Part shown: positions 44,758 through 54,399 of the stretch, piece after piece
Numbering within the stretch: position 1 is the first letter of the stretch
Layout of the letters: each line of letters starts with the position of its first letter
Assembly (NCBI GenBank): GCA_949295035.1
Contig: CASFJO010000049.1
Coordinates: forward strand, 1 to 64,000
Source: an uncultured Gemmiger sp.
GTDB taxonomy: Bacteria > Bacillota > Clostridia > Oscillospirales > Ruminococcaceae
Direction: 5' to 3'
DNA: 64,000 bases
Program-made: the position numbers and the translations under genes
Notes under the pieces: model-generated
What the model saw: only the letters and a program-made list of their open reading frames with translations
What the model was told of the DNA's origin: nothing
The model's database searches: none

Positions 44758-45536
44758 ATGGACTGGGTACAGTAAAAAATCTGAAAACGTATATGCCGCT
44801 GCTGCGCGAGTTGATCGTGCGCGATTTGAAGGTGAAGTATCGGCGCAGCGTGCTGGGGTATCTTTGGAGCCTGCTGAATCCGCTGTTGATGATGGCCATT
44901 CTTACGATGGTGTTTTCGCAGGTGTTTCGGTTTGACATCCCCAACTATCCGCTTTATCTGATCTGCGGCCAGACGCTGTGGAGCTTTTTCAATGAGAGCA
45001 CCAACCAGGCCATGTACTCGGTACTGTACAACGGTTCGCTGCTGAAAAAGGTATATATACCCAAGTATATTTTCCCGGTCTCCCGCGTGCTGTCCAGCTT
45101 CGTCACCATGAGCTTCAGCCTGCTGGCGATCGTGATCGTGCTGATCCTGACGCGCACGCCGGTGTATTGGACGGCGATCCTGTTCCCCATACCGCTGGTG
45201 TTTCTGCTGCTGTTCAGCATTGGGGTGGGAATGGTGCTCTCGGCACTGTCGGTGTATTTTCGGGATGTGGTGCACCTGTACAGCGTGATCACCCTGGCTT
45301 GGATGTATTTGACGCCGATCTTTTACTCGCTGGAGATCGTGCCGGCCAATGTGCGCGTGCTGATCCAGTGCAACCCCATTTACCACTATATCACCTTCTT
45401 CCGGCAATTGATCCTGTATGGGCAGCTGCCGGCGGCGGGGACCTGGCTGTTTTGCCTGCTCAGCAGCATGGTGATGCTGGCGGCGGGCATAGCGGTGTTC
45501 CGCAAACTGCAGCGAAACTTCATCCTCTATCTGTGA
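44754..45536 (+). CDS. ABC-2 type polysaccharide export permease (TagG/Wzm-like)
   Basis: 260 residues with six predicted TM helices; the N-terminal LLRELIVRDLKVKYRRSVLG and YLWSLLNPLLMMAILTMVFS are the family signature of O-antigen/teichoic acid exporters, and YLTPIFYSLEIVP near the end is conserved. It pairs with the ATP-binding subunit encoded next. Start ATG 44754 overlaps the preceding stop. Such exporters handle finished polymer or lipid-linked chains. Confidence 0.93.
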   Translation: MNGLGTVKNLKTYMPLLRELIVRDLKVKYRRSVLGYLWSLLNPLLMMAILTMVFSQVFRFDIPNYPLYLICGQTLWSFFNESTNQAMYSVLYNGSLLKKVYIPKYIFPVSRVLSSFVTMSFSLLAIVIVLILTRTPVYWTAILFPIPLVFLLLFSIGVGMVLSALSVYFRDVVHLYSVITLAWMYLTPIFYSLEIVPANVRVLIQCNPIYHYITFFRQLILYGQLPAAGTWLFCLLSSMVMLAAGIAVFRKLQRNFILYL

Positions 45537-45550
45537 AAAGGACTTGGTAT

Positions 45551-46288
45551 ATGATGCAGCATACAATCGAGGTCAACCATGCGGATATGCGGTTCAACCT
45601 GGCGGAGGAGAAAACCGATACGATCAAAGAGTATTTTGTGAAGCTTCTCAAGGGAAAACTGCATTTTTCGGAGTTTTACGCTGTGCGGGATGTGTCGTTT
45701 ACCGTGCAGCGCGGCGAGTCGGTGGCGCTGATCGGCCGGAACGGAAGCGGAAAAAGCACGCTGCTGAAGATGATCGCCGGGGTGCTGTATCCCTCCCGGG
45801 GCACGGTCACGGTGCGGGGCAGCATCGCACCGCTGATCGAGCTGGGGGCCGGCTTTGACATGGAGCTCACCGCGCGGGAAAACATTTACCTGAATGGCGC
45901 CGTGCTGGGACACGACCGGGATTTTATGAATGCGCATTTTCAGGAGGTCGTGGAATTCGCGGAATTGCAGGAGTTTCTGGATGTGCCCATGAAAAACTAC
46001 TCTTCGGGCATGGTCGCCCGGCTGGGATTCGCAATAGCGACCATCGTGCGGGCGGACATCCTGCTGGTGGATGAGATCCTGGCAGTGGGGGACTATAAAT
46101 TCCAGCAAAAGTGCCATGAGCGGATGAGCCGCCTGCTGGCGGACGGGACCACACTGCTGTTTGTCAGCCACAACGAAGATCAGGTGAAGGAGCTGTGCGG
46201 CAAAGCGGTGTGGCTGGATCATGGCAGGATGATGGCAACAGGAGACGTCAATGAAGTATACGAGGCCTACCATCGGGCAGTCGACTGA
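45551..46288 (+). CDS. ABC exporter ATP-binding subunit (TagH/Wzt-like)
   Basis: 245 residues: the NBD only, without the C-terminal carbohydrate-binding domain of Wzt. Walker A GRNGSGKSTLL, the polysaccharide-exporter specific GSIAPLIELGAGFDMELTAR, the signature YSSGMVARLGFAIA and Walker B ILLVDEILAVGD are intact; the switch His is in LFVSHNED. ATG 45551 (or 45554) lies 14 bases after the permease stop. The end overlaps the next glycosyltransferase start by 38 bases, an unusually long overlap. Works with the permease to flip polymer or precursor. Confidence 0.94.
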   Translation: MMQHTIEVNHADMRFNLAEEKTDTIKEYFVKLLKGKLHFSEFYAVRDVSFTVQRGESVALIGRNGSGKSTLLKMIAGVLYPSRGTVTVRGSIAPLIELGAGFDMELTARENIYLNGAVLGHDRDFMNAHFQEVVEFAELQEFLDVPMKNYSSGMVARLGFAIATIVRADILLVDEILAVGDYKFQQKCHERMSRLLADGTTLLFVSHNEDQVKELCGKAVWLDHGRMMATGDVNEVYEAYHRAVD

Positions 46289-47132
46289 CCGCCCTCTGAT
46301 AACGGTGATCACTCCGTATTACAATAACCCTGAGATCGAGGAGACGATCCACAGCGTACAGCGGCAGACCTATCCCCGCATCCAGTATATCGTGGTGGAT
46401 GACGGCTCGCCTTCCGTGCCGCCGGAAACGGTGGAGAGATGTCTGCGGCAGTCGGAACTGGAGCAGACCTTGTTTCTTCGCCAGCCCGCCAATTTGGGAA
46501 CGGTCAAAGCGTTGAATCTCGGGTACCGGCATGCGGAGGGTCGATATATTTTTAACCTGGCTGCCGACGATCTGTTCGCGGATGAACGGGTGCTGGAAGA
46601 CTGGGTGGATAGGTTTGAGCGCACCGGTGCTCAGGTGATCACCGGTTATCGCGTCCTGTACGATCATGCGATGCGCAAGCGGCTTCGCAAGCGGCCCAAA
46701 GCCGGCGATGTGGCGATCATCGAAAGCGGCGACAATGACCGCTTGTTCCGCCGGCTGTGCCGCAAGAACATGATTTTGGGATGCTGCACCGCGTATTCGG
46801 CCCAATGCCTGCAGCAATATGGTTTTTTTGACGAGACCTACCGGCTCATCGAGGACTATCCCCGGGTGCTTTCTTTGAGCCGCCAGGGTGCACGCTTTGC
46901 GTTTTTGCCCAGAGAGGTGGTCCATTGCCGCACAGGCGGCACAAGCAGTGGCGCCGGGTATTCCGCCGTATATCAAAAAGACGCGGATCTCATTTTTGAA
47001 AAGGAGGTTTTTCCTTACGCACGACACCGCCGGCTGGCCCGATTCCAGTACTGGTACTGGAAAAACAGGCAGGCTTTGCTGAAAAAGCTGGCCGGCAGAA
47101 CCCAGAAAAGAAAGGAAACAGGACGTGATTAA
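46251..47132 (+). CDS. Glycosyltransferase family 2
   Basis: 293 residues, GT-A fold. ITVITPYYNNPEIEETIHSV, YIVVDDGSPSVPPETVERCL and NLAADDLFADERVL carry the nucleotide-binding and metal-binding acidic residues. It shares NxGTVKxxN, GRYI...AADD and YGFFDE..xLIEDYP patterns with the GT2 gene at 48678, suggesting duplication. ATG 46251 lies inside the ATPase gene end; the overlap implies translational coupling. No TM. Donor sugar unknown. Confidence 0.9.
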   Translation: MKYTRPTIGQSTDRPLITVITPYYNNPEIEETIHSVQRQTYPRIQYIVVDDGSPSVPPETVERCLRQSELEQTLFLRQPANLGTVKALNLGYRHAEGRYIFNLAADDLFADERVLEDWVDRFERTGAQVITGYRVLYDHAMRKRLRKRPKAGDVAIIESGDNDRLFRRLCRKNMILGCCTAYSAQCLQQYGFFDETYRLIEDYPRVLSLSRQGARFAFLPREVVHCRTGGTSSGAGYSAVYQKDADLIFEKEVFPYARHRRLARFQYWYWKNRQALLKKLAGRTQKRKETGRD

Positions 47133-47583
47133 CACCAGGATGATAGAATTCCGGGACATTCGTGATCCACGGCAGCAGGAATTTTACGGGCATTTGACGC
47201 CGATCGAATGCGGGCAGGAGATCCCGTTTGATGTAAAGCGCATCTATTACATTTACGGGGTGGACCATGCGGCGCGGCGCGGCTATCACTCTCACCGCGA
47301 CCTGGAACAGGTGCTGATTTGCCTTGGCGGAAGCGTGAAGATCCAGGTCAAGACGCCTTATGAAGAGGAGATCGTGACGCTGGACAGCCCGACAAAAGGG
47401 CTGTATATCGGCCCCATGATCTGGCGGGAGATGTTTGCGTTCAGTGAGCACGCGGCTTTGTTGGTCCTGGCCTCCCGCCATTATGACGAGAGCGATTATC
47501 TGCGGGACTATTCGGCATACGAGGCCGAGGCCCGCCGCTATTTCCGCGAGGCAGGGGAGCATCCTGCCGTTCCTCATATATAA
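47125..47583 (+). CDS. dTDP-4-oxohexose 3,4-ketoisomerase (FdtA/QdtA, WxcM-like cupin)
   Basis: 152 residues; a beta-helix cupin domain. Typical: RDIRDPRQQEFYGHLTPIEC, RIYYIYGVDHAARRGYHSHR with the two catalytic His residues (AARRGYHSHRDLEQ), and VIWREM-type loop GPMIWREMFAFSEHAALLVL. It shifts the keto group of dTDP-4-keto-6-deoxyglucose from C4 to C3. The aminotransferase and acyltransferase for the next steps lie 2.3 and 3.4 kb downstream. GTG start overlapping the previous gene. Confidence 0.85.
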   Translation: MINTRMIEFRDIRDPRQQEFYGHLTPIECGQEIPFDVKRIYYIYGVDHAARRGYHSHRDLEQVLICLGGSVKIQVKTPYEEEIVTLDSPTKGLYIGPMIWREMFAFSEHAALLVLASRHYDESDYLRDYSAYEAEARRYFREAGEHPAVPHI

Positions 47584-47593
47584 GGAGACAGGC

Positions 47594-48673
47594 ATGGAAC
47601 AGCCTCTTTTTTCCGTAGCGGTCACAACGTACCGGCAGGCTCATCTTTTGCGGCGGTGCCTGAAAAGTGTTTTTGCGCAGGATTGCGGGCCTGTTGAACT
47701 GCTGGTTTGCGACGACCACAGCTGTGATTTTTTCGCCGGTGAGACCGAGGCGTGGATTCGACAGAATGCGCCGGACTGGGTCAGCCGTATCTGGGTGAGG
47801 CAGAATGAACGGTATTCGGGCCCGGCGGCAACCGCGCAGGCCGCTCTGGAGCAGGCGCACGGCCGCTATTTTATACGCCTGTGCGGCGATGAGGTGCTGT
47901 GCCGGCCTGATTCGCTGGCGGGCGCGGCGCGGCAGATCGGTGAGACGAGTGCGGCGCTTTGCCTGCTCTTGCCGCAATGGCAGCAGATCGGGCAGCAAGC
48001 GATCGCCGCGCATGTGTTGACCTACGGGCCTGACCGGATCGTTTCCGTGCGCGGCGTTGTATGGAACACAGCGGCGCTTCGAAATGCGGGCGGCTTTGAC
48101 GTTTCCTATCTGTACCTGGCTGAGGAGCCCGCTCTGCTTCGCGCCGCGGCGCAGGGATTTGTGCTTCAGGGGATCCGCACCCCCTTGACTGCGCAGCCGG
48201 ATCGCGCGGCGCCCAGTTCGCAGCCGGAACAGGTGCGGTTAGACGAGGCGGCCGGCCAGCAAGAGCAGATCCGCGCGATGGAAACGATCGGGATGCCCTT
48301 TTGGAAAACGTCAGGCTCGTTTCGGGAACGGATAACGGCGCGGCTGGCTTTGCAGGCCAAGGAGGCGGGTGTGGATCTGATCCTGGGCTGGCGGGCCTGG
48401 TCGCTGAGCCAGAAACTGGCCTGGCGGCTGCGGCACGGGCCGGTGCTTTGGGCCTGGGCGGCCGCCCATGGCCGTTACCGGCGGAGCTGGATACTATGGC
48501 TGGCGGCAACAGCCGCCAGCGGTTTGGGGATGCGGGCGCAGCTGCCGATCTGCCCGGGCTGGCCCGATAACAAGATCTGGGCGTCAGTTTTTCTGTTGTC
48601 GCTGCTTGGCACCGTGGTGTCGGGCGTGAGTTGCGGAGCGGCATCGCTGCTGAGAAAGATCGTAAAGGGGTGA
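47594..48673 (+). CDS. Glycosyltransferase family 2
   Basis: 359 residues. FSVAVTTYRQAHLLRRCLKS, LLVCDDHSCDFFAGE and GRYFIRLCGDEVLCRPDSLA are the GT-A motifs, with DDH in place of the usual DDG and CGDE for the metal site. The C-terminal third holds about two hydrophobic segments (RSWILWLAATAASGLG; KIWASVFLLSLLGTVVSGV), so it is probably membrane-attached. ATG 47594 follows AAGGAGACAGGC. The modified metal-site motif makes the specificity, or even the activity, uncertain. Confidence 0.85.
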   Translation: MEQPLFSVAVTTYRQAHLLRRCLKSVFAQDCGPVELLVCDDHSCDFFAGETEAWIRQNAPDWVSRIWVRQNERYSGPAATAQAALEQAHGRYFIRLCGDEVLCRPDSLAGAARQIGETSAALCLLLPQWQQIGQQAIAAHVLTYGPDRIVSVRGVVWNTAALRNAGGFDVSYLYLAEEPALLRAAAQGFVLQGIRTPLTAQPDRAAPSSQPEQVRLDEAAGQQEQIRAMETIGMPFWKTSGSFRERITARLALQAKEAGVDLILGWRAWSLSQKLAWRLRHGPVLWAWAAAHGRYRRSWILWLAATAASGLGMRAQLPICPGWPDNKIWASVFLLSLLGTVVSGVSCGAASLLRKIVKG

Positions 48674-48677
48674 AAAC

Positions 48678-49841
48678 GTGGATATCTTTTCGGTCATCAT
48701 CTTATGCTACCGCAACTTTGAATATCTTCATGAGGCGATCGACTCGGTGCTGAGCCAAACATATCCGGCCGTTGAACTGATCGTCAGCGACGATTGCTCG
48801 CCGGACTTTCCCCGCCAGGAACTGGAAGACTATATCGCGGCCCATCGAAAAGCCGGTCTGTGCCGGTTTATGGTGCGCCGGGAAGAACAGAACTGCGGAA
48901 CGGTAAAGCATGTCAACCATGCGATACGGGCCTCCTCCGGCCGATACGTCATTCTCATGGCGGCGGACGATGCTTTCTACTCGCCGCGGGCGATCGAACA
49001 GTATGCGCAGGGATTCCGGAAAGCCCCGCCCGATTGCTGCTTGCTGGTCGCGCAGACTGCGATGTGCGATCAGTCGCTGCAGGGATTTGAAGAATACTAC
49101 TTAAATCCTACCGTCCAAAAGATCCTGGAAGAGCAGGACCATGCGGCGTTGTTCGACAGGCTGAGTTATTCCGCCTGCCTGCCCACCACAAGCACCTGCT
49201 ATGCGCGCCGGATGTTTGACGAGTACGGCTTTTTTGATGAGGATTGCAAGCTGATCGAAGACTATCCCATGCATCTGAAGATCGCGCGGGAAGGGCTGCC
49301 TTTCTTTTACGAAAACTTTATTGCCAACCGGCACAGAAGCGGCGGCATCAGCCATGGCGCCCAGAAAGCGCTGTCCAGTTCCAAACGGCAGTATTTCCGG
49401 GATATCCTGTATTGCCACAATATGGTCCTGAAGATGCGCAAGGGGGACTCCACCCGGTTTGGCAAGCTGCTGCGGGATGAGTATCGCCACCAGAAAATCT
49501 GGCTGGATTACCAGATCCTGTGGCGCGCGCCGGGATTGGCGGGCAAGCTGCGTCTGGGTCTGACGCATCCGGTGTACAGCCTGCAGACCTGTTTGAAAAA
49601 AGCCGGGGCGATACCGCTGCGGAGTACCGCCCTGCTGCTGGCCGCTTGTTTCTTCGCAATGGTGGGGCTGCCTTTTGTGGAACAGGTGTTCGAGATCCTA
49701 TGGGACATTTCCCTGCAGCCGATCCTGTCGGTAATGCGGGTCCTTTTGCAGGTGGCGGGTGCGGCGCTGATCGTTTTGACCGCGCTGTCCCTGGTGGGAA
49801 CGGCGATCCGGCGGATCGAATGGCAGCCTGATTTGAATTGA
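48678..49841 (+). CDS. Glycosyltransferase family 2, membrane-anchored
   Basis: 387 residues. [40 protein letters not shown] and [20 protein letters not shown] give the GT-A core. The C-terminal 90 residues contain two hydrophobic helices (about 315-335 and 352-375). The [20 protein letters not shown] segment is shared with the GT2 at 46251. The start is GTG 48678, five bases after the previous stop. Likely adds a sugar to the lipid-linked repeat unit. Confidence 0.87.
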   Translation: MDIFSVIILCYRNFEYLHEAIDSVLSQTYPAVELIVSDDCSPDFPRQELEDYIAAHRKAGLCRFMVRREEQNCGTVKHVNHAIRASSGRYVILMAADDAFYSPRAIEQYAQGFRKAPPDCCLLVAQTAMCDQSLQGFEEYYLNPTVQKILEEQDHAALFDRLSYSACLPTTSTCYARRMFDEYGFFDEDCKLIEDYPMHLKIAREGLPFFYENFIANRHRSGGISHGAQKALSSSKRQYFRDILYCHNMVLKMRKGDSTRFGKLLRDEYRHQKIWLDYQILWRAPGLAGKLRLGLTHPVYSLQTCLKKAGAIPLRSTALLLAACFFAMVGLPFVEQVFEILWDISLQPILSVMRVLLQVAGAALIVLTALSLVGTAIRRIEWQPDLN

Positions 49842-49854
49842 GAGGAGAAGAAGT

Positions 49855-50952
49855 ATGAAGGTTCCTTTTGCTACGTTTGATCGGATGCACGCGGAAGTTC
49901 GCCAGGAAATGGCGGATGCCTTCGCGCGCGTGTACGATACAGGCTGGTTCATCCAGGGGCGGGAATGCGAAGCGTTTGAGCAGGAGTTTGCGGCGTACAA
50001 CGGGGCAAAACACGCGATCGGCGTGGCCACCGGCCTGGACGCCATACGCCTTGCCCTTGAGGCGCTGGGGATAGGCCCGGGGGATGAGGTGATCATTCCC
50101 AGCAACACCTTTATTGCCACGGCTTTGGCCGTATCGGCCGTAGGGGCGTCTGTGATACTGGTGGATCCGGACCCCGTTACCTGCAATATGTGCGGAACAG
50201 GTCTGGAAGAGGCGGTCACGCCGCGCACCAGGGCGGTGATCCCGGTGCATCTGTATGGGCAGTCCGCGCAGATGGACGAGATCATGGCATTTGCCAATCG
50301 GCATAAGCTGTTTGTGGTGGAAGACTGTGCCCAGGCGCATGGCGCGACCTTTCAGGGCCAAAAGGTCGGGACGTTCGGCGATGCGGGATGCTTCTCGTTT
50401 TATCCCGGAAAAAATCTCGGCGCGCTGGGCGACGGGGGCGCGGTGATCACCAACCGGGATGATATAGCGCAAAAGGTGCGCAGCCTGGGAAACTATGGAA
50501 GCGGGGAAAAATATCACCACCTGTACAAGGGCCTGAACAGCCGGCTGGACGAGATGCAGGCCGCCTTTCTGCGAATCAAGCTCCGCCATCTGGATGCGTA
50601 CAACCGGGAACGGGACGCGGCCGCGCAAAAGTATCTGGCCGGGATACACAATCCGCTGATCCGGATGCCGCAGGTGGGGCCGGACCGCACCCACATCTGG
50701 CATATTTTCTCGATCCGCTGCCGTACGCGGGATGATCTGCACGAGTATCTTGCGGCCAAGGGGATCGGTACGGTAAGCCACTATCCCGTTGCCATCGCGG
50801 ACCAGCCTGCTTATGCCAGGGAAAATCTGCTCCGCCTGCCGCTGGCGGAGGAGATCGCGGCTACAGAACTGGGCCTGCCTATGTATGTAGGCATCACCGA
50901 ACAAGAGCTGCAGTATGTCATAGATGCGGTCAACGCATACAAGAAGGAATAA
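49855..50952 (+). CDS. DegT/DnrJ/EryC1 sugar aminotransferase (FdtB/QdtB-like)
   Basis: 365 residues, PLP enzyme. [40 protein letters not shown] and the PLP-lysine K186 in [15 protein letters not shown] are typical. It transfers an amino group from glutamate to C3 of dTDP-3-keto-6-deoxyhexose, judging from the ketoisomerase and acyltransferase nearby; DegT enzymes with other positions (C4) look similar, so the position is inferred from context. ATG 49855 has GAGAGGAGAAGAA upstream. Confidence 0.9.
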   Translation: MKVPFATFDRMHAEVRQEMADAFARVYDTGWFIQGRECEAFEQEFAAYNGAKHAIGVATGLDAIRLALEALGIGPGDEVIIPSNTFIATALAVSAVGASVILVDPDPVTCNMCGTGLEEAVTPRTRAVIPVHLYGQSAQMDEIMAFANRHKLFVVEDCAQAHGATFQGQKVGTFGDAGCFSFYPGKNLGALGDGGAVITNRDDIAQKVRSLGNYGSGEKYHHLYKGLNSRLDEMQAAFLRIKLRHLDAYNRERDAAAQKYLAGIHNPLIRMPQVGPDRTHIWHIFSIRCRTRDDLHEYLAAKGIGTVSHYPVAIADQPAYARENLLRLPLAEEIAATELGLPMYVGITEQELQYVIDAVNAYKKE

Positions 50953-50956
50953 TACC

Positions 50957-51805
50957 ATGCCAGTGAAAGGAACGATTCATCCCACCGCGCTGATCGCGGA
51001 TACGGCCGTGATCGGCAGCAATGTCACGATCGGCCCGGGCGTAGTGCTGCAAGATGATGTGGTGGTGGAGGACGGATGCTACATTGATTGCGGCGCGATC
51101 CTCCGCGCCCATGTGCATCTGGGGGCGGACAGCTATATAGGCGCGCAGTGTATCCTGGGAGAATTGCTGTACGATTTTTTTGAGGATCGGTGCCCCAAGG
51201 CGCATCCGCTGTATATTGGCGCTCATGCGCTGATCCGAAGCGGCAGTATCCTGTACGGCGGTTCGCAAATCGGCGCACATTTTCAGACCGGCCACCGTGT
51301 CGTGATCCGGGAAAACAATGCGATCGGCGATCACGTGTCTCTGGGCACCCAGTCCGAGATACAGGATCAGTGCCTGATTGGTGATTATGTGCGCATTCAC
51401 AGCAAAGTGTTTATGGGAGAAAAGACCACCATCGGCGATTTTGTGTGGATCTTTCCAAACGTCACCTTTACCAATGATCCCACGCCCCCCAGCCCCGTAC
51501 TGAAGGGCGTGACGGTGGATACCTTCGCGGTCGTATGCGCCAAATCGGTGCTGCTTCCCGGCGTGCATGTGGGTAAGGACGCTCTTGTTGCGGCCGGAAC
51601 GGTCGTAACAAAAGATGTTCCTGAAAAGATGGTGATAAAAGGAAATCCGGGCCGTGTATCCGGCCCGGTAACCGATATTCGAAACGATCAGGGCGAACAG
51701 GTCTATCCGTGGCGGTATACCTTCGGCCGCGGGATGCCCTGGCAGGAAAACGGTTATGAGCAGTACAGAAAGGAAAACTCCTGTACCGCGGACGATAAAA
51801 TGTAA
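50957..51805 (+). CDS. Left-handed beta-helix acyltransferase (FdtC/QdtC-like)
   Basis: 282 residues made of hexapeptide repeats ([LIV]GxxxxI pattern from residue 5 to about 215): HPTALIADTAVIGSNVTIGP, GDHVSLGTQSEIQDQCLIGD and GKDALVAAGTVVTKDVPEKM. Acetyl-CoA dependent N-acyltransferases of this fold finish dTDP-3-acetamido sugars. The ATG follows the aminotransferase stop by only four bases. The N-acylated product, likely Fuc3NAc or Qui3NAc, cannot be told apart from here. The final 60 residues are not in the repeat. Confidence 0.85.
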   Translation: MPVKGTIHPTALIADTAVIGSNVTIGPGVVLQDDVVVEDGCYIDCGAILRAHVHLGADSYIGAQCILGELLYDFFEDRCPKAHPLYIGAHALIRSGSILYGGSQIGAHFQTGHRVVIRENNAIGDHVSLGTQSEIQDQCLIGDYVRIHSKVFMGEKTTIGDFVWIFPNVTFTNDPTPPSPVLKGVTVDTFAVVCAKSVLLPGVHVGKDALVAAGTVVTKDVPEKMVIKGNPGRVSGPVTDIRNDQGEQVYPWRYTFGRGMPWQENGYEQYRKENSCTADDKM

Positions 51806-51817
51806 ACGAGGAAATAC

Positions 51818-54337
51818 ATGGTGTTGGGTTTCAAAAAAGCGATTTGTATTCTGTTAGTGTTTTGCCTTCTCAGCGCGGGCCTGACGCCTGCGCTGGCAGA
51901 GGAACTGCCTGAACTCTCCCGTGCGGCGGAACAGGGAGCGGAGGACTTGCCGGCGGCAGACGATGCGCAGACGGAAGAAGCGGGCACCGCGTTTGTGCCG
52001 GCGGAGGCGTCTGACGTGTCGGTGGTTTCTGAACAGGCGGCCCAATCGCAGCTGGCGATGGAAACACAGGTCGAGGGTTCCACAGTTACCATCAAGGTCA
52101 CCGGAACGGGCGCCGGATTGGCGGACAAACCGTATAGCTTTGATGGGGGATGTACCTGGCAGGAGTCCACGCAGTGCGTCCGGCCGCAAGGGTATACATG
52201 GGTCCCGGGCACGATCATGGTCAAAGACCAGGCCGGCACGGTGATCTATAACCATGCGTCGGTGACGGTCAGCAAAGATGCGGCGCCGCCCGTGCTGCAG
52301 ATCGCGACCAGCGGCCTGACCGTAACGGTGACCGCCTCGGACACCGGGAGCGGCCTGGCTGCCCAGGCATACAGCTTCAACGGGGGCGCCAGCTGGCAGG
52401 CATCCAATACATTTACGGCCTCCGGCTCTCAAAGCTGGGTGGCAGGCACCATCATGGTGCGGGATGCGGTTGGAAATATCGCCTATAACCAGACGACCGT
52501 CTCGGTGATCACGCAAGCCGATACCACGCCGCCCTCGATACAGATCGCGACCAGCGGCCTGACCGTTACGGTAACGGCCTCGGATGCGGGCGGCCTGGCT
52601 GCCCAGGCCTACAGCTTCAACGGGGGTGCCAGCTGGCAGACCTCGAACAAGTTTACGGCGACCGGCTCCCGCAGTTGGGTGGCGGGCACCATCATGGTGC
52701 GGGATAAAGCCGGCAACATCAACTACAACCGCACAACGGTGTCGGTGCCTGCGCAGACGGATACCACGCCGCCCTCGATACAGATCGCGACCAGCGGACT
52801 GACCGTTACAGTGACAGCCTCGGATGCGGGTGGCCTGGCTGCCCAGGCCTACAGCTTCAACGGGGGCGCCAGCTGGCAGACCTCGAACAAGTTTACGGCG
52901 ACCGGCTCCCGCAGCTGGGTGGCGGGCACCATCATGGTGCGGGACAAGGCCGGCAACATCAACTACAACCGCTCAACGGTGTCGGTGCCCGCGCAGACGG
53001 ATACCACGCCACCCTCGATGAAGATCGTGACCAGCGGCCTGACCGTTACGGTGACGGCTTCGGATACAGGCAGCGGCCTGGCTGCCCAGGCATACAGCTT
53101 CAACGGGGGCGCCAGCTGGCAGACCTCGAACAAGTTCACAGCGACCGGCACCCGCAGCTGGGTGGCGGGCACCATCATGGTGCGGGATAAAGCCGGCAAT
53201 ATTGCTTACAATAAGACCACGGTAACGGTAGAGATCGATACTACCATCCCCACATTTTCCTGCACGGTTTCCGGGGGAGAGCAATATGTGACATCCCGGA
53301 CGGTCACCATTACCGCAACGGATAAGGGCGGCCTGGCGGATGCGGCCTATAGCTTTAACGGAGGGGTGACCTGGCAAAAAGAGAACTTTATCAAGGTGGA
53401 GACGCTCAAGACCTGGGCGCCCGGCACCATTATGGTTCGCGATAAGGCGGGCAATGTAAACTATAACCGTACCAGTGTTCGGGTGGGCAGGATCATCCAG
53501 GTAGAAAATAAAGGGGATATGGCCATCATTCGCGTCCTGGAAGATGTGGACGGCGGCGCGGGATATCCCCCAGTACAGTTCAGCTTTGACGGCGGCGCCA
53601 GCTGGCAGAGTTCCAACAGCCTGACTGTGGAGCGGGATAAAAGCTGGCTTCCGGGAACCATCCAGGCCAAAGACAGCCAGGGAAAGGTCAACTACAATGG
53701 AGAGCGAATCGACGTATCACTGAACGACCCGCTGATGGTGGACGTATCTGCCTGGCAGGGCGCGATCGACTGGAAAGCGGTCCGGAATGATAATGTGCGG
53801 TATGCGATCATCCGGGCGGTCACCTGGAACAACGACAATCCGATTCCGGATACTCGTTTCCTCAGCAATGTAAAGGCGGCAAAGGATGCGGGCCTGAAAG
53901 TGGGAGCGTATATTTATACATACGCGCTGAATGAGGAACAGGTGCGGGCCGAAGTTGAGGTGTTCAAAGGCCTCATGCAGACCTTGGAGAGTGAGGGATA
54001 TACGTTGGACCTGCCGGTGTTTGTGGATCATGAGGACCCCTCGCTGTTGACCGGCATCCCCAGCGTGGAACGGCGTACAGAACTTTTGCGGCTGGAAATG
54101 GTCTTGCTGGACCATGCGGGCTATCAGGCGGGTTTTTATGCCTCTACGTCCTGGGCCAGGAACCAGATCTACGGCGCAGCCCTGCAGCAGGAGGGCTATG
54201 TTTTGTGGATCGCGGACTGGCGCGGCTATAACGGATGGGGCGATTGTGATTTCTGGCAGTTTACCAATAAAGGGCAGGTAAGCGGCATTAGCGGGAATGT
54301 GGATCTGGATTATCTGCTCAACGATCAGTTCCGCTGA
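51818..54337 (+). CDS. Secreted GH25 lysozyme with seven Ig-like repeats
   Basis: 839 residues. Signal peptide (residues 1-28, ICILLVFCLLSAGLTPALAE), an Ala/Glu-rich stalk, seven repeats of about 80 residues (about 85-640) built on the pattern YSFNGGASWQ...WVAGTIMVRDKAGNINYN, then a GH25 domain (about 645-839): MVDVSAWQGAIDWKAVR, VGAYIYTYAL, FVDHEDPSLL with the catalytic Asp/Glu pair, and FWQFTNKGQVSGISGNVDLD. GH25 cuts peptidoglycan glycan strands. Repeats three to five are nearly identical at DNA level (240-bp period). ATG follows GAGGAAATAC. Probably a wall-bound or secreted hydrolase tied to export of the polysaccharide. Confidence 0.93.
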   Translation: MVLGFKKAICILLVFCLLSAGLTPALAEELPELSRAAEQGAEDLPAADDAQTEEAGTAFVPAEASDVSVVSEQAAQSQLAMETQVEGSTVTIKVTGTGAGLADKPYSFDGGCTWQESTQCVRPQGYTWVPGTIMVKDQAGTVIYNHASVTVSKDAAPPVLQIATSGLTVTVTASDTGSGLAAQAYSFNGGASWQASNTFTASGSQSWVAGTIMVRDAVGNIAYNQTTVSVITQADTTPPSIQIATSGLTVTVTASDAGGLAAQAYSFNGGASWQTSNKFTATGSRSWVAGTIMVRDKAGNINYNRTTVSVPAQTDTTPPSIQIATSGLTVTVTASDAGGLAAQAYSFNGGASWQTSNKFTATGSRSWVAGTIMVRDKAGNINYNRSTVSVPAQTDTTPPSMKIVTSGLTVTVTASDTGSGLAAQAYSFNGGASWQTSNKFTATGTRSWVAGTIMVRDKAGNIAYNKTTVTVEIDTTIPTFSCTVSGGEQYVTSRTVTITATDKGGLADAAYSFNGGVTWQKENFIKVETLKTWAPGTIMVRDKAGNVNYNRTSVRVGRIIQVENKGDMAIIRVLEDVDGGAGYPPVQFSFDGGASWQSSNSLTVERDKSWLPGTIQAKDSQGKVNYNGERIDVSLNDPLMVDVSAWQGAIDWKAVRNDNVRYAIIRAVTWNNDNPIPDTRFLSNVKAAKDAGLKVGAYIYTYALNEEQVRAEVEVFKGLMQTLESEGYTLDLPVFVDHEDPSLLTGIPSVERRTELLRLEMVLLDHAGYQAGFYASTSWARNQIYGAALQQEGYVLWIADWRGYNGWGDCDFWQFTNKGQVSGISGNVDLDYLLNDQFR
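52521..53240 (+). repeat. Three near-identical 240-bp tandem repeats
   Basis: The segments starting at about 52521, 52761 and 53001 share long identical stretches (for example CCTCGATACAGATCGCGACC and the TCTCGAACAAGTTTACGGCG-type stretch). Such near-perfect repeats can change number by recombination. Confidence 0.9.
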
Positions 54338-54399
54338 ACCAGCAACAAAAAAGCGGAAGGATCGCCGGCGCGGATCGAGACAAAACGAAAGGCTAGCGT

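Noticed and set aside
52521..53240. CRISPR-like array
   Set aside because: The repeats are 240 bp, in frame, and encode Ig-like protein domains of a lysozyme.
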